Positions 33,047 to 42,754 of a DNA stretch of 64,000 nucleotides are shown one piece after another. Source of the stretch: Natranaerobius trueperi (GTDB lineage Bacteria > Bacillota > Natranaerobiia > Natranaerobiales > Natranaerobiaceae). Both the position numbers and the translations under genes were made by a program. Location of the stretch: assembly GCF_002216005.1 (NCBI RefSeq), contig NZ_NIQC01000001.1, positions 186,001-250,000 of the forward strand. The letters run 5' to 3'. The notes under the pieces were generated by a model. It saw nothing but the letters and a program-made list of their open reading frames with translations, ran no database searches and was not told the origin of the DNA. How positions within the stretch are numbered: the stretch's first letter is position 1; every line of letters begins with the position of its first letter.

Positions 33047-34285
33047 TGGATTTACTTTATAGCTTGCAAACTCTCGGGTAAACCAATAAAAACAAAGTGT
33101 AATTAATAAAATTATTATACCAAGGATTATCCAGCTAATACTATAATCCCCTGTTATATCTGCTAATAATCCAAAAACTGGTGGAAATATTACGTTTGCT
33201 ATTCTAACAAAGGTTAGAGCAATTCCTGTAGCTGTTCCGACATATTCATCTTCAACTGTTTCTCCAATAGCTGATAAATAAAGTGAAGGTAGTCCTAAAA
33301 TAGTAAGCCCTAAACAAAAGGCAACTACCATCACTATAACTGGGTGTACATCAAAAGGTGTTATGACTCCACCCATAAGTAAAGTAATTAGTGATACTAA
33401 TATACCAATAATAATTAAACCTACCCTTCTTTCACCTTTTAAAACAGAATCACTAAACCAACCCCAACCAGGATGGGCTATAACTCCTCCAATTTGGAAT
33501 ATAGCTAGTCCAACTCCTGCTATAAATGTACTAAACCCAATATCTTCATCTAAGAAGATCGGTAGGTGTGCCGTTACTGAACTGATACTCATACCAAATA
33601 CTGAACCCATAACACAAATCCATATAAGATACTTTTGATTTAACAAATAGTTTAGATCTTCTTTTAAGGTGCTACTTTTTTCTTTACCATTTGAATTATT
33701 TTCAGATTCACTTACCTGATAAAATCTAAATAAAAATATGCACATAAATAATGCAAAGGTTCCAGAAATCAAAAGACCAGTTCTCCAACCTAATAATTCA
33801 GCTAAAAATGGTAATAAAAGAGCACCTAGTATTCCACCAATCCCAGCACCTGATTGTGTGATTCCAAGGGAAAACGCTCGTTTTTCTTTGGGAACTATAT
33901 TAAGTACTCCCTTACTTGCTGCTGGTGTTACAATACTAAAACCAAAACCAGCAAAAAAGGCTAAAGTTAATATAATTATAAAAGAGGGACTTAAAGATTG
34001 AAAAATGATTAATCCCCCTACTGATCCAACACCTATAATAAGCCCTGCCTTTGAACCTAAAAAATCAACTATTCTACCACTATAAATAGCTACTAAAGTA
34101 GCACTTGCAAAATAGAATGTTGCATATAACCCAGCTTGTGCTCTAGAGATCAAAAATTCATCTCTAATATGTGGCATTATTGATTGAATTCCTTGCATAT
34201 TTAAAACAACAGCCATATATGCTGATGCCATAATTAGCAAAACTGCCCAGTTAATTGACTGAGGTGTAGGTTGGTTTTTCTTCAT
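33029..34285 (-). CDS. MFS transporter
   Basis: 418-aa carrier with 12 predicted helices in two halves. Typical major-facilitator loop motifs: YSGRIVDFLGSKAGLIIGVG between helices 2 and 3, and the equivalent GWFSDSVLKGERRVGLIIIG in the second half. There is a hydrophilic central loop (SESENNSNGKEKSSTLKED). It resembles oxalate/formate or nitrate-type clades only loosely; substrate unknown. Single gene with its own terminator. Confidence 0.85.
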   Translation of the reverse strand: MKKNQPTPQSINWAVLLIMASAYMAVVLNMQGIQSIMPHIRDEFLISRAQAGLYATFYFASATLVAIYSGRIVDFLGSKAGLIIGVGSVGGLIIFQSLSPSFIIILTLAFFAGFGFSIVTPAASKGVLNIVPKEKRAFSLGITQSGAGIGGILGALLLPFLAELLGWRTGLLISGTFALFMCIFLFRFYQVSESENNSNGKEKSSTLKEDLNYLLNQKYLIWICVMGSVFGMSISSVTAHLPIFLDEDIGFSTFIAGVGLAIFQIGGVIAHPGWGWFSDSVLKGERRVGLIIIGILVSLITLLMGGVITPFDVHPVIVMVVAFCLGLTILGLPSLYLSAIGETVEDEYVGTATGIALTFVRIANVIFPPVFGLLADITGDYSISWIILGIIILLITLCFYWFTREFASYKVNPNYRAM

Positions 34286-34364
34286 AACAATTCCCCTCTT
34301 TATAAGAATTTCGCAACACTAACATTTAAATAGAACTTTTTATAAAGTAACAACCTTAATAGTA

Positions 34365-34390
34365 ATCCTTACCAAATTTGTGGTAAGGAT
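34365..34390 (-). terminator. hairpin at the 3' end of the helicase gene
   Basis: ATCCTTACCA/TGGTAAGGAT, ten perfect base pairs, loop of six, touching the stop codon. The following sequence is only moderately U-rich. Confidence 0.55.
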
Positions 34391-36552
34391 CAATCTTCAA
34401 AAAAGTTATATTTATTATTTTCAATAGGTTGTAAGAATCTAGATGGATAGATAAAGTATCCATCATAAGTAATCACTTGGTTTGGAAAAGTTAAATAAAG
34501 TTGTTCTTTCGCTCTAGTTACCGCTACATAAAATAAACGTCGTTCTTCTTCTAGACTGAATATATCACGTAAAGATTTAGAAGTTGGAAACAGTCCATCT
34601 AAAAGATGTGGTACATATACTGTATGCCACTCTAGTCCTTTTGAAGAATGAATTGTTGATAAAACTAACTGCTCTTCTTCTTGTTCGTCAACAGCTGGTG
34701 TATTCTCTTTTTGAAAACTATTAGATGGTGGTTCTAATGATAAGTCAGCTAAAAACTTATCAAGGTCCTGATAGTTTCTAGCTAATTTATATAGTACCTC
34801 TAAATCATTTTCCCTTTCTTTTGCATCTGGTTCACGATTTTTTAGTATAGGAAGATAGTACTCCCAAATCCGAGATACTGCTTTAGCTACAGTTTTTTCT
34901 TTATTTGCTTCCTCTAGAGCTTTTTTTAGTAAAGCTAGCGATTTATAGTAAAATGTGTTTTGAAATGTGTCAAATTGTAATCTACCATCTTGATTATATA
35001 TTTCTTCTACTATCTGACTAGCTCTAACTTGACCAATACCAGGAAGTAATTTCAATACCCGATTCCAAGATACTGCATCAAAAGGATTCACTAATAATCT
35101 TAGATAGGATATCATATCTTTTACATGCTTTCTTTCCATAAATTTAACTCCACCATATACTACATATGGTATCTGTCTTCTAATTAATTCTGTTTGGATA
35201 TAACTACTATGAAAACCAGCTCTATATAGTACTGCTTGATCACTTAAAGCTACACCTTGTTCTCTTTTATCTAAAATTTTCGATACTATAAAGTAAGCTT
35301 CATCTTGTTGAAAATAAAATCTACCTAGCTGAGGTAGATCACCTTCTTTTAAGTCTGAATATAAAGCTTTTTTGTAACCAATTTCAGCACTTTTTATAAT
35401 ATCATTAGAAAAATTCAGTAAAGATTGTCTTGAACGGTAATTTTCTTCTAATTTAATAACTTTAGCATAAGGATAATTACTAGGAAAGGTTAAAATATTT
35501 TCTAAGTTAGCACCTCTAAATTTATAAATACTTTGAAAATCATCACCTACTACCATAACATTTTCTGTTTTATCACTTATTAGATCAACAATCTCTTTTT
35601 GTAGTATATTAGTATCTTGATATTCATCAACTAATATATGTGTAATCTCCTGGTGTACTTTTTCTTTAAAGCGCAGGTTACTTTTTAAATTGTCTCTTAA
35701 AACTATTAATAGATCATCAAAATCTAGCAATCGATAATGCTTTTTATATTCTTGATAACCTTTATATAAAGTATTAAGGTCTTCAATATAATCATAAAGA
35801 CCTGTATATTCTTCTTCAACGATCTTATATAAATCACGATTAGTGTTTCTAGCTTTAGATATTATCTCAAATATTCGTTCTTTTTTGGGAAAAGCTCGTT
35901 CTTTTTGGTTAAATTCATATTCTGATCTCAACAGATCAACCACATCTTCAGAGTCTAATTGATCAAGAATTGTTAATTTAGGTGATAACCCTAAAAGACC
36001 CGAATATCTTCTTAACATATGAAAAGCAAAGGAATGAAAAGTGCCTCCTTTAACTCTATTACCACGATTATCACCTAATATGCTATCTACACGACTAGTC
36101 ATTTCTTGAGAAGCTTTTTTGGTAAAGGTAAGTAATAATATCTCTTCAGGTAATACGCCTTGTTCTAACAAATAAGAAACCCGGTACACAATAGTACGAG
36201 TCTTTCCGGTACCTGCACCAGCTATTACTAAGATAGGTCCATCTAAAGTTGTAACTGCTTGTAGTTGAGAACTGTTAAGTTCATTTTTGTAGTCAACCTT
36301 ACATCCTATAAAATCATTATCTGTAACTGTTATGTTTTGGTCTCTTTTTTCAACTTCAACTGTTAATTTCTTTATTCTCTCTAGCTCACTACTATCAGTT
36401 TCACTTTGTGAAGGAGCAGGATACTTCCGTGGAAATGTGTCATCACTACTTTTTTCTGTTGTTATATGTTCTTGATTTTGTTCTCGTTGTTTAACTTTTT
36501 CTTTATAATCTGAAAGCTTAATTAATTTATTTAAAGGATCTTTTTCACCCAT
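34390..36552 (-). CDS. UvrD/PcrA-like superfamily 1 DNA helicase
   Basis: 720-aa SF1A helicase. Motif I AGAGTGKTRTIVYRVSYLLE near 113, Ia LLTFTKKASQEM, II ILVDEYQDTN near 319, III VGDDFQSIYKFRGANLENIL near 343, IV LEENYRSRQ, V LSTIHSSKGLEWHTVYVPHL near 633, VI FYVAVTRAKEQLYLTFP near 680. The N-terminus has about 85 charged residues before the helicase core. It uses the ATG at 36552 behind GAGGTGA; a longer frame runs through the ribosome site. Shorter 2B region than canonical PcrA, so it may be a specialised repair helicase. Confidence 0.88.
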   Translation of the reverse strand: MGEKDPLNKLIKLSDYKEKVKQREQNQEHITTEKSSDDTFPRKYPAPSQSETDSSELERIKKLTVEVEKRDQNITVTDNDFIGCKVDYKNELNSSQLQAVTTLDGPILVIAGAGTGKTRTIVYRVSYLLEQGVLPEEILLLTFTKKASQEMTSRVDSILGDNRGNRVKGGTFHSFAFHMLRRYSGLLGLSPKLTILDQLDSEDVVDLLRSEYEFNQKERAFPKKERIFEIISKARNTNRDLYKIVEEEYTGLYDYIEDLNTLYKGYQEYKKHYRLLDFDDLLIVLRDNLKSNLRFKEKVHQEITHILVDEYQDTNILQKEIVDLISDKTENVMVVGDDFQSIYKFRGANLENILTFPSNYPYAKVIKLEENYRSRQSLLNFSNDIIKSAEIGYKKALYSDLKEGDLPQLGRFYFQQDEAYFIVSKILDKREQGVALSDQAVLYRAGFHSSYIQTELIRRQIPYVVYGGVKFMERKHVKDMISYLRLLVNPFDAVSWNRVLKLLPGIGQVRASQIVEEIYNQDGRLQFDTFQNTFYYKSLALLKKALEEANKEKTVAKAVSRIWEYYLPILKNREPDAKERENDLEVLYKLARNYQDLDKFLADLSLEPPSNSFQKENTPAVDEQEEEQLVLSTIHSSKGLEWHTVYVPHLLDGLFPTSKSLRDIFSLEEERRLFYVAVTRAKEQLYLTFPNQVITYDGYFIYPSRFLQPIENNKYNFFED

Positions 36553-36627
36553 AACTGTCACCTCAATAAAACAATATTTCACTATATAGCATAACAAAGT
36601 TTATCCCCATAAGAGAAAAAATAAAAA

Positions 36628-36729
36628 TTAATAACCATATAGCAACTCATTACACAACATCATTTTTTCTAAATTATTACAATTGCTACCAAAACTACCA
36701 CAATAAGTAACATTATCCTGTAAATTCAT
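36628..36729 (-). CDS. 33-aa cysteine-containing small ORF
   Basis: Two adjacent ATGs (36732 and 36729) follow AGGGGG; the second has the better spacing. The peptide reads MNLQDNVTYCGSFGSNCNNL then EKMMLCNELLYGY and has three cysteines. It lies 75 bp upstream of the helicase gene on the same strand. No known family; support is the ribosome site and the non-random composition only. Confidence 0.35.
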   Translation of the reverse strand: MNLQDNVTYCGSFGSNCNNLEKMMLCNELLYGY

Positions 36730-36732
36730 CAT

Positions 36733-37094
36733 ATTCCCCCTATTTGCTGTTTAGATTACTAGTTCGATTTATAAGCTAAATTCCCTCTTTTTAACCAACA
36801 TTTTATATGCAGAATGTTTATGATATTATTTGCTGATTTATTGGTTTTATATAAATTTTGTTAAATTATTATAATATTGACAAAATTTCCACTTAATATG
36901 TATAATCAATAGGGATAGTATTAATATTTTTGATTTTAGTATAAAATTAAAGGTTAATTTACAGAAAATTAATTTAATTAAGGAGGTGAGAAAAGGTCTA
37001 AAATAAGAAAAAATCGTGTTGCTTTGTTTTGTTAAAGTGGCAAAAATTTAGTGAAAATTTTAAATTTGGTTACAACTTTAAGGAGGGGCAGTCC
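36733..37094. other. leader region of the oligopeptide operon
   Basis: Contains the strong promoter listed at 36877-36906 and a transcribed leader of about 180 nt. Within the leader, AAGGAGGTGAG near 36980 could drive a tiny frame (GTG AGA AAA GGT CTA AAA TAA). The second AAGGAGG at 37080 is the true oppA ribosome site. No other structure recognised. Confidence 0.45.
36877..36906 (+). promoter_or_regulatory. promoter of the oligopeptide ABC operon
   Basis: TTGACA (36877-36882), 18-bp spacer, TATAAT (36901-36906): both boxes perfect, about 190 bp before the oppA start. Confidence 0.85.
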
Positions 37095-38687
37095 ATGAGA
37101 TCATTATTAGGGAAAAAGCACTTAATGTTAGTGTTAGCATTGGTTGGTATTGTGGCATTTAGCTTAACAGGCTGTGGAGATCCTGATGAAGAAGCAGGAG
37201 AGCAAGATGTAGACCCTGATGAAGTAGAAGAAAAATTAGATGAAGATGTATTAATAGTTGCTCAAGGAGCAGATGCTCCTACACTAGATCCACAAGCTGA
37301 AAACGACCAGCCATCCTCACGTATTACAGAACAAATATTTGAAACTTTATTAGACCAAGATGAAAATATGGAGGTTCAACCAGGACTTGCAAAAGACTGG
37401 GAAGTTATTGATGACACTACTTATAAATTTGAATTAAGAGAAGGAGTTAAATTTCACAATGGTGAAGAATTAACTGCTGATGATATTAAGTTTACCTACC
37501 AAAGACTATTAGATGAAGATACTGCATCACCAGGTGCTTTCATCTTAGACATGGTAGATGCAGATAATATTGAAATCATTGACGATTATACCTTTGAATT
37601 ACCTCTACACGAACCATTTGCACCTATTGAATTCCACTTAGCACATTCAGTTACAGGCATTCTAAATGAAGATGCTGTAAATGAGCATGGAGATGACTTT
37701 GGTCAAAACCCAGTTGGAACAGGACCATTTAAGTTTTCTGATTGGGATGTTGGAGACAGAGTTTATTTAGAAAGATTTGATGATCACTGGAGAGGTAAAG
37801 CTGGAGTTCGGGAACTTCACTTTAGAAACGTAGAAGAAGATACTAATAGAACTATTGAACTAGAAACAGGTGGAGCTGATATCATCTATGATGTTTCACC
37901 AACTGACTTAGACAGAGTTGAAGAAGCTGAAGAGTTAAATCTAATGAGAGAAGATGATCTATCAACAGAGTATGTTGGGTTTAATATGGAAGTTGAACCT
38001 TTTGACGATAAGAGGGTTCGACAAGCAATAAACTATGCACTTACTATGGAACCAGTAGTAGAGAATGTTTACTATGGACTAGGGCAGCCAGCTAGAGGTC
38101 CTCTAGCACCTGCAGTTTATGGTGCTCATGAAGATTTAGAAGGTTATGAGCATGATTTAGATAAGGCAAAAGAGCTTCTTGCAGACGCTGGTTATGAAGA
38201 TGGCTTTGAGGTCGAGCTTTGGACTAACGAACAGCAGCAAAGAGAAGATATTGCTGAAATAGTTCAAGGTCAGTTAAGCCAAATTGGGATCGATGTAGAT
38301 ATAAGTGTAAGAGAATGGGGTGCTTATCTAGAAGAAACTGCTCAAGGAGAACATGAAATGTTTGTCCTTGGTTGGGTATCAGTAACAGGTGATGCTGACT
38401 ATGGACTATACTCTGTATTCCATTCTGATGAGCACGGAGCAGCTGGTAACAGAACTTTCCTTGCCAATGAAGAAGTTGATGAACTATTAGAGAAAGGTAG
38501 AGAAGCTTTTGATGAAGAGGAAAGATTAGAGTACTACAGAGAGGTTCAAGAAATTATCACTGAAGAAGCACCATGGGTCTTTACTCACGTTGGTGAACAA
38601 GCAGTAGGTATGAGAGATTATGTAGAAAACTTTACAATTAATCCAGCAGGTCACCATAGCCTATTTGATATAACTTTATCTAAATAA
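37095..38687 (+). CDS. oppA: oligopeptide/dipeptide-binding lipoprotein
   Basis: 530-aa family 5 extracellular solute-binding protein. Signal peptide with lipobox FSLTGC (Cys near 27), then a very acidic linker (DPDEEAGEQDVDPDEVEEKL) and the SBP_bac_5 body: ITEQIFETLLDQDENMEVQP near 80, LREGVKFHNGEELTADDIKF near 116, and NPVGTGPFKF near 210. It delivers peptides to the permease encoded downstream. Start is the ATG at 37095 behind AAGGAGGGG; a longer frame of 22 codons adds unrelated sequence before the signal peptide. Strong acidity fits a salt-adapted host. Confidence 0.92.
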   Translation: MRSLLGKKHLMLVLALVGIVAFSLTGCGDPDEEAGEQDVDPDEVEEKLDEDVLIVAQGADAPTLDPQAENDQPSSRITEQIFETLLDQDENMEVQPGLAKDWEVIDDTTYKFELREGVKFHNGEELTADDIKFTYQRLLDEDTASPGAFILDMVDADNIEIIDDYTFELPLHEPFAPIEFHLAHSVTGILNEDAVNEHGDDFGQNPVGTGPFKFSDWDVGDRVYLERFDDHWRGKAGVRELHFRNVEEDTNRTIELETGGADIIYDVSPTDLDRVEEAEELNLMREDDLSTEYVGFNMEVEPFDDKRVRQAINYALTMEPVVENVYYGLGQPARGPLAPAVYGAHEDLEGYEHDLDKAKELLADAGYEDGFEVELWTNEQQQREDIAEIVQGQLSQIGIDVDISVREWGAYLEETAQGEHEMFVLGWVSVTGDADYGLYSVFHSDEHGAAGNRTFLANEEVDELLEKGREAFDEEERLEYYREVQEIITEEAPWVFTHVGEQAVGMRDYVENFTINPAGHHSLFDITLSK

Positions 38688-38700
38688 TTCCTATGTCAAA

Positions 38701-38737
38701 AAAAAATAGGCCATGGTTATTTCATGGCCTATTTTTT
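38701..38737 (+). terminator. intra-operon terminator after oppA
   Basis: AAAAAATAGGCCATG/CATGGCCTATTTTTT, a 15-bp stem with T6. It lies between oppA and oppB and would give excess binding protein over membrane subunits. Confidence 0.88.
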
Positions 38738-38780
38738 CAAGTAAAGCGGTATATCAGGTCTTAGTAAGGAGGTAAAAAGT

Positions 38781-39707
38781 ATGCATAAATATATTTTTAA
38801 ACGTCTCCTCCAGTTGATCCCAGTTCTTATAGGAGTTGTATTCATAGTATTTACTATCACATATATAACACCAGGTGATCCTGCTACTATCCTTTTAGGA
38901 GAACAAGCACCTGAAGAACAGGTAAAACAACTTAGAAGACAAATGGGCCTTCATTTACCATTTGGTGCCCAGTTCTTTAACTATCTATCCGATGTTTTAC
39001 AAGGTGATCTTGGTTATTCATTAACATCTGGACGACCAGTAACAGTTGAGATTTTGGAAAGGTTTCCTAATACTTTTATCTTATCTACAGGTGCTGTAAT
39101 ACTTGCAGTATTAATAGGTATTCCTGTAGGAATTATTTCTGCTACACGTCAGTATTCAAAGATTGACAATATTTCTATGCTTGGAGCTTTATTAGGGGTT
39201 TCTTTACCGAACTTTTGGCAGGGAATGATGGCAATTCTGTTATTCTCGGTTTGGCTACCTATTTTCCCATCATCGGGTTTTGATACTTGGCAACATGCTG
39301 TACTCCCTATAGTAACTTTAGGAACAAGCAGTGCTGCATTGATTACTAGAATGACTCGTTCATCAATGCTTGAAGTACTACGCCAGGACTATATTAGAAC
39401 AGCTAGAGCAAAAGGCCTTGATGAGCGAACTGTAGTTATTAAACACGCTCTAAAAAATGCCTTGATTCCTGTGATAACAGTTATTGGACTACAGTTTGGG
39501 TTTTTACTTGGTGGAGCAGTTTTAACAGAGCGAATATTCTCAATTGCCGGACTTGGAAGGTTAATTGTAGATAGTATTAGAGAACAAAACTTTACAGTGG
39601 TTCAAGGTGGAGTACTATTTATAGCAGTTATCTTCTCACTTGTAAACCTATTAGTAGATATCTTATATGCATATCTCGATCCTCGCATCAAAGCACAATA
39701 TAAATAA
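38781..39707 (+). CDS. oppB: oligopeptide ABC permease, OppB/DppB type
   Basis: 308-aa permease with about six helices. The N-terminus KYIFKRLLQLIPVLIGVVFI is diagnostic, as are ITPGDPATILLGEQAP near 30 and the EAA loop RQDYIRTARAKGLDERTVVI near 205. AAGGAGG ribosome site. Confidence 0.92.
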   Translation: MHKYIFKRLLQLIPVLIGVVFIVFTITYITPGDPATILLGEQAPEEQVKQLRRQMGLHLPFGAQFFNYLSDVLQGDLGYSLTSGRPVTVEILERFPNTFILSTGAVILAVLIGIPVGIISATRQYSKIDNISMLGALLGVSLPNFWQGMMAILLFSVWLPIFPSSGFDTWQHAVLPIVTLGTSSAALITRMTRSSMLEVLRQDYIRTARAKGLDERTVVIKHALKNALIPVITVIGLQFGFLLGGAVLTERIFSIAGLGRLIVDSIREQNFTVVQGGVLFIAVIFSLVNLLVDILYAYLDPRIKAQYK

Positions 39708-39746
39708 CCCAGTCCAATATTAATTTTGGGAGGAGGTAGAAGAGAC

Positions 39747-40661
39747 ATGACAGAAACAAAAACCAAAAAAGATCCTTCCCTGGCGGATCAGAACCAACAG
39801 AAACAAAAGGAACAGGTTGGTAGAAGTCAATGGGCGGAAGCTTGGAGACGGTTAAAGAAAAATAAGTCTGCCATGGTAGGTTTGTTTTTAATTGCTCTTT
39901 TATTCTTATCAGCTTTAACAGCTGATTTTATCGCACCACATGACTATGCTGCACAAAATTATGATTCTATAACTGAGCCACCATCATCTGAATTTCCATT
40001 AGGTACAGATCACTTAGGTAGATGTATATTAAGTCGGATTATTTATGGAACACGTCTTTCTATACAGGTAGGTTTTATAGCTATTGCTATTTCACTTATT
40101 TCAGGAAGTTTACTCGGTGCTATGGCTGGTTATTTCGGAAATTTAGCAGATAATATTATTATGCGTTTAGTTGATGTTATCTTAGCTATACCACCAATTC
40201 TACTTGCAATTGCAATAGTTAGTGCTATCGGACCATCCCTTACTAACCTATTTATAGCTGTTGGTATAGGTTTTATACCACAGTTTGCAAGGATTGTAAG
40301 GGGCTCCGTGTTATCTTTAAAAGAAGAAGAGTTTGTTGAAGCAGCTCAGGCTTTAGGTGCTAGTAACAAACGACTTATCGTAAAACACATTCTCCCAAAC
40401 GCACTAGCCCCTATTATTGTGCAAGCAACCTTAGGTGTAGCTATGGCTATCTTATCAGCTGCTGGACTTTCTTTTATCGGGCTAGGTGCACAGCCACCTG
40501 ATCCGGAATGGGGTAGTATGTTATCTGATGGTATGAGATTTATCAGAGATGCTTGGTGGATCTCCACCTTCCCAGGACTTGCTATTGCAACTACTATTTT
40601 AGGACTAAACTTATTTGGTGACGGGTTAAGGGATGCTCTTGATCCTCGATTAAAAGACTAA
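39747..40661 (+). CDS. oppC: oligopeptide ABC permease, OppC/DppC type
   Basis: 304-aa permease with a hydrophilic N-terminal segment (about 35 residues), first helix SAMVGLFLIALLFLSALTAD, FPLGTDHLGRCILSRIIYG near 88, and EAA loop EEEFVEAAQALGASNKRLIV near 198. Start chosen at the ATG behind GGAGGAGGT; a frame extended by seven codons reads through that site. Pairs with OppB. Confidence 0.92.
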   Translation: MTETKTKKDPSLADQNQQKQKEQVGRSQWAEAWRRLKKNKSAMVGLFLIALLFLSALTADFIAPHDYAAQNYDSITEPPSSEFPLGTDHLGRCILSRIIYGTRLSIQVGFIAIAISLISGSLLGAMAGYFGNLADNIIMRLVDVILAIPPILLAIAIVSAIGPSLTNLFIAVGIGFIPQFARIVRGSVLSLKEEEFVEAAQALGASNKRLIVKHILPNALAPIIVQATLGVAMAILSAAGLSFIGLGAQPPDPEWGSMLSDGMRFIRDAWWISTFPGLAIATTILGLNLFGDGLRDALDPRLKD

Positions 40662-40712
40662 AATCAATACAGCCTGTTAAGCTTAATCAAGCTTTTCATA
40701 GGAGGGAGAACA

Positions 40713-41729
40713 ATGAGTGAAAAACTCCTAGAGGTAAAAGACCTCAGTATTCATTATGTGACAGAAGATGGGCGAGTTAAAGCATGTGATGGAGTAAATT
40801 TTTGGTTAAATAAAGGTGAAACCCTTGGGTTGGTTGGAGAAACTGGTGCCGGGAAAACTACCACTGCCCTAGGGATTATGAACCTAGTACCTGACCCACC
40901 AGGTGTTGTAGAAAATGGTGAAGTATATTTTCAAGAAGAAAATTTACTTGAGAAAAAAGAAGCTCAATTGAAAAAAATTCGTGGTAACCTAATATCTATG
41001 ATATTTCAAGATCCTATGACTTCTTTAAATCCGGTTATCACAATAGGTGAACAGATTGCAGAAGGTATTCAACTGCATCAAAATCTAAATAGTAGTGACG
41101 CTATGGAAAAAGCAAAAGAAATGTTAGAAGTAGTTGGCTTACCTAAATCCCGTGCTAACGATTATCCTCATCAATTTAGTGGAGGTATGAAACAAAGGGT
41201 TGTAATAGCTATTGCTCTTGCTTGTAACCCTTCTCTTTTGATAGCTGACGAACCTACTACTGCTTTGGATGTTACTATCCAAGCTCAAGTTCTAGAAGTT
41301 ATGAAAGATCTAGTAGAAGAGTTTGAAACATCTATGCTCATGATAACTCATGACCTAGGAATTGTTGCTGATGCCTGTGACAAAGTAGCTATTATGTATA
41401 CTGGTAAAATTGTTGAGTTCACTGACAAGAAAACTCTATTTACAAGCCCAAAACACCCGTACACTAAAGGACTCTTTGGATCTATCCCAAGCCTTGATGA
41501 TGATGAGGATAGGCTTAATCCTATCAAAGGTCTTATGCCTGAACCGACTGAACTTCCGGAAGGGTGTCCATTTAACCCTAGGTGTCCTAAAGCAATCGAT
41601 GTCTGTAAAGAGGTCCATCCAGAAGAAGTCATCACTAATGAAGGTGAAAATAGTGAACACAGGGTCCTCTGTCATATGTTCGACAGCAGGTATGAACACA
41701 AATTCACAGATTCCACGGTCAAAAGCTAG
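40713..41729 (+). CDS. oppD: oligopeptide ABC ATPase, OppD/DppD type
   Basis: 338-aa ATPase: Walker [19 protein letters not shown] near 39, signature [19 protein letters not shown] near 155, Walker [19 protein letters not shown] near 175. The C-terminal oligo_HPY domain has the cluster-type cysteines [14 protein letters not shown] and a late Cys (VLCHMF). AGGAGGG ribosome site. Confidence 0.92.
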   Translation: MSEKLLEVKDLSIHYVTEDGRVKACDGVNFWLNKGETLGLVGETGAGKTTTALGIMNLVPDPPGVVENGEVYFQEENLLEKKEAQLKKIRGNLISMIFQDPMTSLNPVITIGEQIAEGIQLHQNLNSSDAMEKAKEMLEVVGLPKSRANDYPHQFSGGMKQRVVIAIALACNPSLLIADEPTTALDVTIQAQVLEVMKDLVEEFETSMLMITHDLGIVADACDKVAIMYTGKIVEFTDKKTLFTSPKHPYTKGLFGSIPSLDDDEDRLNPIKGLMPEPTELPEGCPFNPRCPKAIDVCKEVHPEEVITNEGENSEHRVLCHMFDSRYEHKFTDSTVKS

Positions 41730-41740
41730 GAGGGTCAATC

Positions 41741-42679
41741 ATGGCTGACAAGTTACTAGAAGTTAATGGATTAAAAAGGTATTTTAACACCAAAGAAGGT
41801 CAACTACATGCTGTAGACAATATACATTTTAGTATTAACAAAGGAGAAACTCTTGGACTTGTAGGAGAATCTGGTTGTGGTAAGTCTACTACTGGACGAT
41901 TAGTTTTAAGGTTGATTCCACCAACTGATGGTGAAATTAAGTTTGAAGGCCAGGATATTAAAAAATTTGATAAAAAGGCTATTCACAAATTCAGACGAGA
42001 TGCACAAATAGTCTTTCAAGATCCTTTTTCTTCTCTTAATCCTAGAATGAATGTTAAAAATATCATCTCGGAACCTTTTGAGATTCATAATATCCGAGAA
42101 AATACTAAAACGCGTGTATCAGAGCTTATGGATCTAGTTGGACTTTCTAGTCGTCTTTTAAATGCTTATCCACATGAGTTAGATGGTGGTAGACGACAGC
42201 GTGTAGGTATCGCTCGTGCTTTAGCTTTAAACCCTAAGTTTATTGTACTTGATGAACCAGTTTCATCTCTTGATGTATCTATTCAAGCTCAAATTCTTAA
42301 CCTTTTAGATGATCTGCAAGATGAATTAGATCTAACTTATCTCTTTATTGCTCACGACCTATCAGTTGTTAAGCATATAAGTGATAAGGTTGCTGTTATG
42401 TATGTAGGTAAAATGGTTGAGATGACTGATTATAGTGCTATCTTTAAAAACCCAAAACATCCATATACTAAAGCTCTAATTTCTGCTATCCCGATCCCGT
42501 CTATTGAAGTTGAACAAAGACGGATTATTCTAGAAGGTGATGTCCCTAGTCCTGTTAACCCTGGGAAAGGTTGTCGTTTCTATAGTAGATGTTTTGAAAG
42601 AAAAGATATTTGTAAAGAACAAGAACCTGAATTAAACCACGTTGAAGGACATGGACTTGTTGCATGTCATAATGTATAA
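41741..42679 (+). CDS. oppF: oligopeptide ABC ATPase, OppF/DppF type
   Basis: 312-aa ATPase: Walker A GESGCGKSTTGRLVLRLI near 40, Walker B FIVLDEPVSSLDVSIQAQ near 167, C-terminal CRFYSRCFERKDIC. The signature reads YPHELDGGRRQRVGIARAL, with DGGR in place of the usual SGGQ; I have seen this variant described for OppF-like proteins in other lineages, so it need not mean inactivity. Last gene of the operon. Confidence 0.92.
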   Translation: MADKLLEVNGLKRYFNTKEGQLHAVDNIHFSINKGETLGLVGESGCGKSTTGRLVLRLIPPTDGEIKFEGQDIKKFDKKAIHKFRRDAQIVFQDPFSSLNPRMNVKNIISEPFEIHNIRENTKTRVSELMDLVGLSSRLLNAYPHELDGGRRQRVGIARALALNPKFIVLDEPVSSLDVSIQAQILNLLDDLQDELDLTYLFIAHDLSVVKHISDKVAVMYVGKMVEMTDYSAIFKNPKHPYTKALISAIPIPSIEVEQRRIILEGDVPSPVNPGKGCRFYSRCFERKDICKEQEPELNHVEGHGLVACHNV

Positions 42680-42680
42680 G

Positions 42681-42706
42681 AAAAACCCCGGATCCCGGGG
42701 TTTTTT
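42681..42706 (+). terminator. terminator of the oligopeptide operon
   Basis: AAAACCCCGG/CCGGGGTTTT around a minimal loop, then T6. Symmetrical, so it can also stop the pseudogene reading from the other side. Confidence 0.9.
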
Positions 42707-42754
42707 CATTATTCAAAAAAATAAGCTGAGGGAATTCCCCCAGCAACGGATCTT

